Positions 24,556 through 31,244 of a stretch of 41,980 bases of DNA are shown here, piece after piece. Origin of the DNA: an uncultured Cellvibrionales bacterium (lineage in GTDB: Bacteria > Pseudomonadota > Gammaproteobacteria > Pseudomonadales > Cellvibrionaceae); the NCBI GenBank assembly GCA_913020115.1, contig CAJWBQ010000036.1, positions 1 to 41,980 on the forward strand, written 5' to 3'. A model generated the notes under the pieces. The model saw nothing but the letters and a program-made list of their open reading frames with translations, searched no databases and was not told the DNA's origin. The number at the start of each line of letters is the position of its first letter. Position 1 is the stretch's first letter. Position numbers and translations under genes: made by a program.

Positions 24556-25443
24556 CTAATGCGCCTCATCCCAATTTTCAAAATGTTGCACTAAAAAATC
24601 GATGGCTAATCTCGCCCGCAAGGGCATAAAGTGTTTATTTTGATAGACAATCCAGCTGCTGCTACCTTCCCCCCAGAAAGGCTCAAGAATCGGTATTACT
24701 TGCTCGTTTTTTACGGCCACTTTAAACGTACTTTTAGGCATGTAGGCGATGCCCAGTCCTTTTTGGCAGGCGGCTAAAACCACGTTTGCGTTATTACTTC
24801 GCCACTTTCCCTTCACTCTTACCATTTCTTTTTTACCGTCAAGGTTAAACTTCCACGCATTATTATTGGCAACAATACAATTATGATTTTTCAAATGAAG
24901 AGGGTGCGTAGGTGTGCCGAACTGTTGCAAATACTCTTTGCTGGCCACGGCCATTAATGGACGACTAATGAGCTTGCGGGCAACTAAGTTGGAGTCATTC
25001 AGCTCGCCATAACGAACCGCAAAGTCTATGCCGTCTTCCGCCAGATTAACCAAGCGACTATTTAGGTCCAGATCAACGCTCAGCTCAGGATATTGCGAGG
25101 CGAAGGTCATCAAGGCTGGGGCAACAAAATGTTCCGCAAACCCACCTGCGGCACTCACCCTCAGGGTACCGCTTAGATTTATCCGCTGTTCGTTCAGCTG
25201 TTCATTAGCTTGCTGAAGTCCTACCACGAGGTCTTTAGCTTGCTGATAATAGGCAGTGCCACTCTCTGTGAGGGCGACTAATCGGGTAGAACGTGCGAAA
25301 AGCACGCTGCCCAAGCGCTTTTCCAAGCGGGAAACCTGCCGGCTTACATGGCTTGTGCTGCAGCCCAGCTGTTGCGCCGCAGCCGAGAATCCACGGGCTT
25401 CGGCTACAGCCACAAACTCGATAATGCCATCAAAACTGTCCAT
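24556..25443 (-). CDS. LysR family transcriptional regulator
   Basis: This 295-residue LysR regulator has an N-terminal winged helix at residues 1-60 (ARGFSAAAQQLGCSTSHVSRQVSRLEKRLGSVLFARSTR) and a periplasmic-binding-protein-like effector domain (TLRVSAAGGFAEHFVAPALMTF, then LVNLAEDGIDFAVRYGEL). It is closest in style to the AaeR/DsdC-like CrgA group. It is divergent from the DJ-1/PfpI gene, with 132 bases between starts, and most likely controls it and itself. A perfect 16-bp palindrome lies just upstream of its start codon. The ligand is unknown. Confidence 0.93.
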   Translation of the reverse strand: MDSFDGIIEFVAVAEARGFSAAAQQLGCSTSHVSRQVSRLEKRLGSVLFARSTRLVALTESGTAYYQQAKDLVVGLQQANEQLNEQRINLSGTLRVSAAGGFAEHFVAPALMTFASQYPELSVDLDLNSRLVNLAEDGIDFAVRYGELNDSNLVARKLISRPLMAVASKEYLQQFGTPTHPLHLKNHNCIVANNNAWKFNLDGKKEMVRVKGKWRSNNANVVLAACQKGLGIAYMPKSTFKVAVKNEQVIPILEPFWGEGSSSWIVYQNKHFMPLRARLAIDFLVQHFENWDEAH

Positions 25444-25456
25444 GTCTGTCTCTTTT

Positions 25457-25472
25457 ATTGCTATATAGCAAT
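25457..25472. promoter_or_regulatory. perfect 16-bp palindrome, likely LysR operator
   Basis: ATTGCTATATAGCAAT is a perfect palindrome that satisfies the T-N11-A LysR rule on both strands. It is 14 bases upstream of the LysR start and faces the DJ-1 gene, so it could serve autorepression and activation of the divergent gene. Confidence 0.55.
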
Positions 25473-25575
25473 ATTGTTTATTCGATTGGGTATATTATCA
25501 CCATATCGGCATTAATTTATAGTTGCCACCTGGCTTACAGCCCATTCTCCCAAAATAACCCTACACGGAATTATC

Positions 25576-26256
25576 ATGACAAAAGTACTTATCCCAGTAA
25601 CTAACCACGCCACACTAGGTGACACTGACCAAGTTAATGGCACCTTCGCCCCTGAGTTAAGCCATGCGGTACACGTTTTTAAAGAAGCGGGTATTGACTA
25701 TGACATCGCCTCCATTAAGGGCGGCAAAGCGCCGATTTATGGTATGGATATTGAGGGCGATGAGATTAATGCCAGCGTTCTGGCTGATGAAGATTTCCAA
25801 AACCGAGTAAACAACACACTGCCGGTTTCTCAGGTGAATATCGCTGATTACGATGCTGTTTTTTACCCGGGCGGCTTTGGTCTCCTGACTGACTTAGCAA
25901 CTAACGAGGCTTTCGCCAAATTGAGTGCAGAGCATTACGAAAGCGGCGGCATCTTGGCGGCGGTATGCCATGGGCCGGCTGCTTTGTTGCCCATCACTTT
26001 AAGCACGGGAGAATCATTGCTTTCAGCTAAATCTGTTACGGGGTTTACCCGTGAAGAAGAGATTGACTACGGTACCATTGATGACATTCCATTCTTGTTG
26101 GAAGAGGCGCTCGCTCGTAAGGCGGCTCGTTTTAATAAGGTTCAGCCTTGGGGGGCGTTTGTTGTTAGTGACGGTCGTGTGGTTACGGGTCAAAATCCAG
26201 CGAGTGCGCATGGGGTTGGTGAAGAAGTTGTTAGCTTGCTTGCTGGATCGGACTGA
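25576..26256 (+). CDS. DJ-1/PfpI family protein (Hsp31-like class I GATase fold)
   Basis: This 226-residue cytosolic protein has the DJ-1/PfpI fold. The nucleophile elbow AAVCHGPAALL places Cys131 and His132 as in Hsp31-type glyoxalase III and chaperone proteins. Glu27 in FAPELSHAV corresponds to the conserved active-site glutamate. The YPGGFG segment near residue 98 is also typical. Activities reported for the family include glyoxalase III, deglycase-like and chaperone functions; which applies is not known. The divergent LysR gene makes a chemically induced detoxification role likely (inference). The last base of its stop codon lies inside the tandem repeat that follows. Confidence 0.9.
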   Translation: MTKVLIPVTNHATLGDTDQVNGTFAPELSHAVHVFKEAGIDYDIASIKGGKAPIYGMDIEGDEINASVLADEDFQNRVNNTLPVSQVNIADYDAVFYPGGFGLLTDLATNEAFAKLSAEHYESGGILAAVCHGPAALLPITLSTGESLLSAKSVTGFTREEEIDYGTIDDIPFLLEEALARKAARFNKVQPWGAFVVSDGRVVTGQNPASAHGVGEEVVSLLAGSD

Positions 26257-26375
26257 GGAAGCTTGGTCTGACCCCGATGGTGCCGTGCAGGCAGGTGCTT
26301 CGGGCTGAGGAAGCTTGGTCTGACCCCGATGGTGCGGGTCAGGCAGGGGGGGCGGGCTTAGGAGGCTTGGTTTTC
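26254..26375 (+). repeat. tandem copies of the GAGGAAGCTTGGTCTGACCCC repeat arm
   Basis: The unit TGAGGAAGCTTGGTCTGACC starts at 26254 and again at 26306, a 52-base period. A degenerate third unit (TTAGGAGGCTTGG) follows near 26358. The unit is the right arm of the 74-bp element at 37881 and 38927. The array overlaps the DJ-1 stop codon on its left and the 3' end of the CGNR gene on its right. Confidence 0.7.
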
Positions 26376-26926
26376 CGCTCGCGGTGGGCTTCAACTTTAT
26401 GGCGATTCCCACAGGTTGCCATATTGCACCATCGCCTGCCGCGCCCTCGGCCAGAGTTAATAAATAACCAAGAGCAGCGCTCACATTGGCGTATGCGCGC
26501 TACGTCAGTTGATTGCAGCAGATCATAGAACTGTAAAACAATACTATCCAAAATATGGTGGCCCGGCTCGTTGCTCGCCCGCCACGTAAAGTGTTGCTCG
26601 CGGACGCAGAATGTTGCCCGTTGTAGTGCGCTCTTCAGGTAACACTCGTACCTAGGTAAATTGCGACTCTCTTGTTTACTTTCCTCAAGAGTTGAGACTA
26701 AGGCTTGGTAGGCAATTTCTCGAAAGCGAACTAGATCAGCGAGTTCTTCGTGAGTGGGTATTGGGTCCACTAAAATTTCAGAATCCAAACCGCAGAACTC
26801 AAGCCATGATAAAAAGTCTCCAGGAGACAAGAGGAGATTTACGTCGCGAGTCTTGCCTGTATCAGCAACAGTGTTGAGAAAATCGAGGGCTGGATGAGCC
26901 CCTATCAGATTAGCCTTGGTCCACAT
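26339..26926 (-). CDS. ABATE/CGNR zinc-finger family putative regulator
   Basis: This 195-residue protein has the ABATE-type N-terminal domain (HPALDFLNTV near residue 11) and the C-terminal CGNR zinc finger: Cys148 and Cys151 in CERCSWLF, Cys167 and Cys172 in WCNMATCGNR, followed by RHKVEAHRER. CGNR proteins are thought to be stress- or sugar-linked transcription regulators, but direct evidence is scarce. The tail KTKPPKPAPPA is encoded by the degenerate third unit of the adjacent repeat, so the original C-terminus was probably replaced. It is divergent from the alpha/beta hydrolase, and the 89-base gap is packed with TGTAACC half-sites. It is the obvious candidate to bind them. Confidence 0.85.
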   Translation of the reverse strand: MWTKANLIGAHPALDFLNTVADTGKTRDVNLLLSPGDFLSWLEFCGLDSEILVDPIPTHEELADLVRFREIAYQALVSTLEESKQESRNLPRYECYLKSALQRATFCVREQHFTWRASNEPGHHILDSIVLQFYDLLQSTDVARIRQCERCSWLFINSGRGRGRRWCNMATCGNRHKVEAHRERKTKPPKPAPPA

Positions 26927-27004
26927 TGTAACCTCATATATTGAATTAAAGGGTTACAGGGTTTTATAATCGGTGTAACCTATTGGGGATATTAACAGGT
27001 TACA
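26927..27004. promoter_or_regulatory. four alternating TGTAACC half-sites in the CGNR/hydrolase intergenic region
   Basis: TGTAACC at 26927-26933, GGTTACA at 26952-26958, TGTAACC at 26974-26980 and GGTTACA at 26998-27004 alternate in orientation with centre spacings of 25, 22 and 24 bases, about two helical turns. The outer two overlap the ribosome-binding sites of the two genes. The second sits between the -35 and -10 of the hydrolase promoter, and the third just after the -10. This architecture suits cooperative repression. Confidence 0.7.
26941..26970 (+). promoter_or_regulatory. sigma70-like promoter of the hydrolase gene
   Basis: TTGAAT at 26941-26946 and a consensus TATAAT at 26965-26970 are 18 bases apart, about 45 bases before the ATG at 27016. 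Confidence 0.6.
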
Positions 27005-27015
27005 GGAGGCATGGC

Positions 27016-27828
27016 ATGCTTGCTTTGCCCAGTCGACATACTTACAACAATACCTCGATAGCCTGGGGAAGCATGGGCGAAGGTGAACCACTGGTTCTTA
27101 TTCATGGAACCCCGTTCTCATCTCAGGTTTGGCGCACCATAGCGCCTCTGCTGGCTGAACGTTGGAAAATCTACTATTTTGATTTAATAGGTTATGGCCA
27201 GTCCGAGAAGCGCGATGGACAAGATGTTTCATTGGCCGTGCAGAACGATCTTCTGGCCGCGATGTTTAGCCATTGGGGTTTGGAGTGCCCAGAGGTGCTT
27301 TGCCATGATTTTGGTGGCGCCACAGCATTGCGGGCCTTCTATCTCAATGGTCTACGATACAAGCGAATCACAATTTTCGACGCTGTGGCTGTAGCGCCAT
27401 GGGGCTCATCTTTTGTCGCTCACGTTCGAAAACATGAAGCCGCGTTCGCAGCTCTTCCAGCGTATGCGCATGATGCACTCCTTCGCGCTTATCTGCAGAC
27501 TGCTGCTCACAAAACCCTGACAGAGGAAGCATTTGGGGTTTATATGGCACCCTGGCAGGGAGACGTTGGGCAATCAGCCTTTTACCGACAAATTGCGCAG
27601 ATGGATCAAAAATACACCGACGAAATAGAGGGGCAATACTCTTCGCTTGGCTGTCCAAGCACTTTACTATGGGGCGAGGAGGATGGATGGATACCCGTGG
27701 AGCAGGGCCAAAAGCTTGCAAGAATGTTAACGAATGGCGATATTAAGATAATTCCCAATGCGGGCCATCTGGTTCAAGAAGACGCACCTGAGGCCATTGT
27801 TGCCGCTATGTTCCAGCATCCAATTTAG
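27016..27828 (+). CDS. alpha/beta hydrolase with Asp nucleophile (haloalkane dehalogenase/epoxide hydrolase type)
   Basis: This 270-residue alpha/beta hydrolase has the oxyanion-hole motif HGTPFSS near residue 30 and, at the nucleophile elbow, CHDFGG with Asp98 instead of Ser. An HDxGG elbow is the hallmark of haloalkane dehalogenases and epoxide hydrolases, which form an ester intermediate on Asp. A late acid (GEEDGW) and the histidine of NAGHLVQEDAPE complete the triad; the cap domain is at about 125-200. The substrate is unknown. The ATG at 27016 is set by AGGAGG at 27004-27009. It is under the promoter at 26941 and probably controlled by the CGNR protein. The secreted esterase follows 71 bases later and may be co-transcribed. 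Confidence 0.85.
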   Translation: MLALPSRHTYNNTSIAWGSMGEGEPLVLIHGTPFSSQVWRTIAPLLAERWKIYYFDLIGYGQSEKRDGQDVSLAVQNDLLAAMFSHWGLECPEVLCHDFGGATALRAFYLNGLRYKRITIFDAVAVAPWGSSFVAHVRKHEAAFAALPAYAHDALLRAYLQTAAHKTLTEEAFGVYMAPWQGDVGQSAFYRQIAQMDQKYTDEIEGQYSSLGCPSTLLWGEEDGWIPVEQGQKLARMLTNGDIKIIPNAGHLVQEDAPEAIVAAMFQHPI

Positions 27829-27899
27829 GTCGGTATGAGCGACAGCAAAAGCTCTAGCCGAGGCATAGGCAGATGGCCACAATTAGCGAGTGAATTTTT

Positions 27900-28745
27900 A
27901 TGAAAACTTTTTCTTTTATTTGCCAAAGGCAGCTACGAATAGCTACGACACTGTTATTATTAGCTGGGTCAATGTCTGCCCTAGCTGATAACATCAACGC
28001 TCTTCAGGGGCTTGGTCAACCGGCTTACCATTCCGTAAAGTCACCACAGAGTCAGAGCATTTACCACCTTATTGTTAGGTTGCCTGCCGAATACGATAAA
28101 AACAATCGGTACCCGACAATTTATTTACTCGATGGAGGTATTTCCTATCCATTATTATCCGCTTATTATCACTACCTGAGATTCACTGAAGAAATACCGC
28201 CGATGATCATCGTTGGGATATCTTATGGTACTGATGATTGGAAGAATGGGAACGCTCGCAGTACCGATTACACAGCAAAATCACCGCAGCGCGAACATTG
28301 GGGGGGCGCAGAAAAGTTTCAACTCTTACTGAAAGACACGATCCTGCCTCTGATCGAAAACGAATACCCATCAGATCCTGAAAAACGGCTTATTTTTGGT
28401 AATTCCCTAGCAGGCCAATTTGTTCTTTATACGGCGATGACCCAACCCGAACTCTTTGCGGGCCATATTGCGAGCAACCCAGCACTTCATCGAAATTTAC
28501 CTTTCTACCTGAATAAAAATAATCTCGGCCCTATCGCCGGCCCGCCGCCGAAACTGTTTGTTTCCAGCGGCGCGAATGACGCCCCGCAATTCCGTGAGCC
28601 GGCAAGAAAATGGATGGCGTTTTGGGAGAAGGAAAATAGCCAGCGCTGGTTGTTGAAAACCGAGACACTCAATTATGCAGGACATATGTCTGCTATACCC
28701 GAGGCCTTTATCAAGGGGACTCGTTGGGCGTTAGATTCCCACTAA
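27900..28745 (+). CDS. secreted Esterase-D-like serine hydrolase
   Basis: This 281-residue periplasmic or secreted hydrolase has a signal peptide ending near ALAD (residue 30). The esterase pattern is YPTIYLLDGG at about 71-80, IIVGISYG at 103-110, then the nucleophile elbow FGNSLAGQF with Ser169 and the catalytic histidine in YAGHMSAIP (His262). It resembles the IroE/Fes-like putative esterase (Esterase_D) group, which includes enterobactin-type siderophore hydrolases, so a link to iron uptake is possible. The nearest TonB receptor is 7 kb away, so this is weak. The Shine-Dalgarno is poor. The preceding hydrolase gene is on the same strand. Confidence 0.8.
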   Translation: MKTFSFICQRQLRIATTLLLLAGSMSALADNINALQGLGQPAYHSVKSPQSQSIYHLIVRLPAEYDKNNRYPTIYLLDGGISYPLLSAYYHYLRFTEEIPPMIIVGISYGTDDWKNGNARSTDYTAKSPQREHWGGAEKFQLLLKDTILPLIENEYPSDPEKRLIFGNSLAGQFVLYTAMTQPELFAGHIASNPALHRNLPFYLNKNNLGPIAGPPPKLFVSSGANDAPQFREPARKWMAFWEKENSQRWLLKTETLNYAGHMSAIPEAFIKGTRWALDSH

Positions 28746-28943
28746 ATTCACAGGCCAACGCAAGGCTACTCGAACCTAACAATGCCCGAATTACGTCGGG
28801 TGTTTGCAGTAAGTCAATTATTTTTTCGTGCTGAATAATTGTTCAAAGAATACCCATGAATAAAACGTAGGGAGCCCAAGTCTTCGATTGCCAAAAAGCA
28901 TGATTTCGGATATGTTCGTTAGTCACATTTCAGATTCGTTAAA

Positions 28944-29897
28944 ATGAAAAAAATAATATCTTCGACGTGTTTTGTTATTCTTTTGGTGGTTGTTCTCGGT
29001 GTTTCGAACGCATATTTCTTCGTCCCTGATTTGGAATATCAGGGAGAGAGCGTTGCATATCGAGGAGGAGGGGGTCTAATCGATTATAACAAGCTGAATA
29101 AGACGAGCTGTATCGCAAAGTCTTTGTTGGAATCCGAAGTAAGTACAGTTGAGAACACTTTAGAGGCGGTGGCATCATCGGTTAATGCTGGAGCCGATGT
29201 GATTCACCTTAACGTTCACAGGACATTAGACGATCAATTAGTTGTATTTCATGATTGGACTCTTGACTGCGCCACCAATGCCCGCGGACCAGTTAATCAG
29301 GTTCTGTATCAAGATTTAGAGAGTGTTGATGCGGGTTTTGCTTATACATTTGATGATGGGGGAACATTCCCCTATAGGGGGCAGGGTTTTAAAATTTCCA
29401 GGTTAAACGAGTTCTACAGCCAGTTTCCTGAGCATAAATTCTGGATAAACTTGAAAGGTAATGACGAACATTCGTTTGACCTTCTTTATAGCTATCTTTC
29501 TAGCAGTCCTTCGATTTATTCCCGAAAAACTATGGTTATCACGTCTTCAAAAGGTATCAGTTGGTTCCGAAGAATAGACTCATCGATACGAGTCATAAGT
29601 GTTGGTAGTGTTAAAGACTGCGGGATTGATTACTTGTTATTAGGGTGGGCTGGAATTGTGCCAGAGTCTTGCAAGAACACTACGCTTTTCATTCCCCCTT
29701 CGAAAGCTAAGTACTTTTGGGGGTATCCAAAGCGCTTAGCGTCCAGACTCCAAGAGCAAGGCACAGATGTTTACCTTTGGTCCAAGCATCAGCCTATCGA
29801 TCCAACCCTTGTTGATGTTGTAGTGGACGGCATCGGGGTGGTAACCAGTGATGCAACTTTTATAAGCAAGGCGCAGGAAAAAAGGCGTGCCAATTAG
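28944..29897 (+). CDS. GDPD-family protein with substituted catalytic residues
   Basis: This 317-residue protein has an N-terminal membrane anchor (residues 4-24) and a glycerophosphodiester-phosphodiesterase TIM barrel facing the periplasm. The family layout is clear: VAYRGGGG at 37-44, VENTLEAV at 69-76, ADVIHLNVHRT at 84-94, VVFHDWTLD at 100-108, and FWINLKGN. Compared with GlpQ, the catalytic His of HRG is Tyr39, the metal-ligand Glu and Asp of E-x-D are His88 and Asn90, and the Glu of the ExK pair is Asn. Only His103 remains. I have seen YRGG and HLNVHRT variants before, so this may be a conserved divergent subfamily. Ordinary GDPD activity is doubtful. It stands alone. Confidence 0.75.
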   Translation: MKKIISSTCFVILLVVVLGVSNAYFFVPDLEYQGESVAYRGGGGLIDYNKLNKTSCIAKSLLESEVSTVENTLEAVASSVNAGADVIHLNVHRTLDDQLVVFHDWTLDCATNARGPVNQVLYQDLESVDAGFAYTFDDGGTFPYRGQGFKISRLNEFYSQFPEHKFWINLKGNDEHSFDLLYSYLSSSPSIYSRKTMVITSSKGISWFRRIDSSIRVISVGSVKDCGIDYLLLGWAGIVPESCKNTTLFIPPSKAKYFWGYPKRLASRLQEQGTDVYLWSKHQPIDPTLVDVVVDGIGVVTSDATFISKAQEKRRAN

Positions 29898-30293
29898 AAT
29901 GCTTGTTGGTCACGCTTATTATGAGAACATTCCGGCCGTAGTTGGTTGGTTGGAAGAGTCCACAGCGCTAAGCGGCTGTAGATGGAATTCGGGGTGTTAG
30001 TCTTTACCTGACCGGCAGCGGACATTTCGTTACTGCTTAAAGTGCTCCTCTATAGCGGACCTTTCGTACATAATTCACCTAATAGTCCCGAGGTTAGCAA
30101 CCCCTCGTTTAGCTAACAAAAAATAAACGTCCCTAGCTATTGATTTTTGTGGGGTAGGAATTATGATCATGGTAGACGGATTATCTTAGCTAAGGAAGAC
30201 TAGGCTCGTACTCTATGCTCCTTTGGTATCGCTCCGTATGTTTACTTCTTATGACGAGCAGCATAGTACTAATAAACCAATCAGGGAGGATGT
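29898..30293 (+). repeat. fullest copy of the promoter-bearing dispersed repeat
   Basis: From about 30044 to 30250 this spacer carries the longest copy of a repeat. Its 5' half matches 5575-5700 and its 3' half matches 6461-6565. It starts with CTATAGCGGACCTTTCGTAC and includes the promoter at 30140-30167. The repeat ends about 45 bases before a small membrane-protein gene with its own GGGAGG ribosome-binding site. A decayed ACCTGACC hairpin relic lies near 29997. No gene is seen. Confidence 0.6.
30140..30167 (+). promoter_or_regulatory. putative sigma70 promoter inside the repeat
   Basis: TTGATT at 30140-30145 and TATGAT at 30162-30167 with a 16-base spacer are identical in sequence and spacing to the pair at 5666-5693. 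They lie about 130 bases before the small gene at 30294. Confidence 0.5.
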
Positions 30294-30425
30294 ATGGTTT
30301 CTGTCATATTACTGGTGATTATCCCGCTTTTCTCTATAGCCTCCGGAGCTTTAGAATTGCTTTGGAATACAACAGTGCCAGAAATATTTGATCTTAAAGA
30401 AAATTATTATTGGCTATCTTTGTAG
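30294..30425 (+). CDS. 43-residue small membrane protein
   Basis: An ATG at 30294 with a strong GGGAGGA ribosome-binding site (30284-30290) opens a 43-codon frame beginning MVSVILLVIIPLFSIASGAL and containing ELLWNTTVPEIFDLKENYYW. One membrane helix covers about residues 3-22. The WN..xPxiF.L...xxW pattern resembles a widespread class of tiny uncharacterised inner-membrane proteins (LWN.lmP.iFgL..I.fwQA), which usually continue with a second hydrophobic stretch. This one stops early, so it may be slightly truncated. It follows the promoter-bearing repeat. Confidence 0.6.
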   Translation: MVSVILLVIIPLFSIASGALELLWNTTVPEIFDLKENYYWLSL

Positions 30426-30464
30426 CTCATTAGAAAAGTAGAAAGTCTATGGGTCGGTGGTTCT

Positions 30465-30842
30465 ATGAAATTGAGGATAACAATAATTTTCTTCGTCGTT
30501 CAAAGTGCACTTCTTATCGCGCTTGGTTTTTCTTCGGCTTACGTAATTTTTTCAGCAGGTTCCGGGTGGCAGTTCGGATTCGGATTGATTTTGGCGCTCC
30601 AATTAGTCGTTCTTGCATTAATCTCTGCTTTGATATTTGGTTCCGCTTACGGCGCGTGTAGACGTACCATATCCTACACAGAATCAGCAGGTATAGCGGC
30701 TGCCATAGTTGTGGCTTCAGTACTTGTTGCGTTGCCAGTTGGATACTTTTTTAGCGGAATCGGTGCTTGGGCCTGCTTTCAGGCCGCTATAATAGGGGGC
30801 GCATTTTTGACCCCAGCTATAATCACTCGATGTAAAGTCTAA
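30465..30842 (+). CDS. hypothetical four-helix membrane protein
   Basis: This 125-residue very hydrophobic protein has about four helices: residues 5-28, 36-60, 72-92 and 98-118. An Arg-rich cytoplasmic loop (CRRTISYTES) lies between the second and third. I do not recognise a family. It follows the 43-residue protein by 39 bases and may be co-transcribed. Its stop codon TAA lies within the left core site of the attC-like sequence that follows, which is the arrangement of integron gene cassettes. The Shine-Dalgarno is a weak GGTGG. Confidence 0.55.
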   Translation: MKLRITIIFFVVQSALLIALGFSSAYVIFSAGSGWQFGFGLILALQLVVLALISALIFGSAYGACRRTISYTESAGIAAAIVVASVLVALPVGYFFSGIGAWACFQAAIIGGAFLTPAIITRCKV

Positions 30843-30889
30843 CAATTCGAAGCCACGACTGTTTAAGCCGTAAATGTTCATCGTTAGGC
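30837..30889 (+). other. attC-like integron recombination site
   Basis: The 53-base segment starts GTCTAAC (fits RYYYAAC) at 30837-30843 and ends GTTAGGC (fits GTTRRRY) at 30883-30889. The left core is followed by AATTCGAAGCC, similar to common attC sites. An imperfect palindrome ACGACT...AGCCGT lies in the centre. The preceding gene's stop is inside the site. No integrase and no second clear attC were found. Confidence 0.5.
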
Positions 30890-31244
30890 ATCCTATCGTC
30901 CCGCTCGAGTCTTTTATTGGCAAAGCTCAAGGTTAAGGCCTATATGGCGTGCAGCCAGCAACGGACGGCTTAGTGAGAAAACCATTGAGCATTCGTCGAA
31001 ATGTCTTGAGAAGAAAGTAATTATTCGCTGATAACATCGCATATAAGATTTTTCGCCTGAGAAGATGTGCTCACCACTTAACAGCTTAATAGTGGGGGAA
31101 ATAAATTTTCTAGGCCATGTGCTTCGAGTGTTGATGCCCGCTCTAGGCTCGCTGACTTGGCCAAAAACAGACACTAAATGATTGTTATTTTTCTGATCTT
31201 CGTTAAAGTATATTAATAAAAATGGCCAATCAAGCGGGAAAAAT
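30890..31244. other. gene-free spacer after the attC-like site
   Basis: No plus-strand gene is seen. A 114-codon minus-strand frame covers 30914-31258, but it has no clear Shine-Dalgarno or known domain and would overlap the acetamidase start, so it is not called. The last 30 bases hold the ribosome-binding site (GCGGGA) of the acetamidase gene. Confidence 0.35.
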
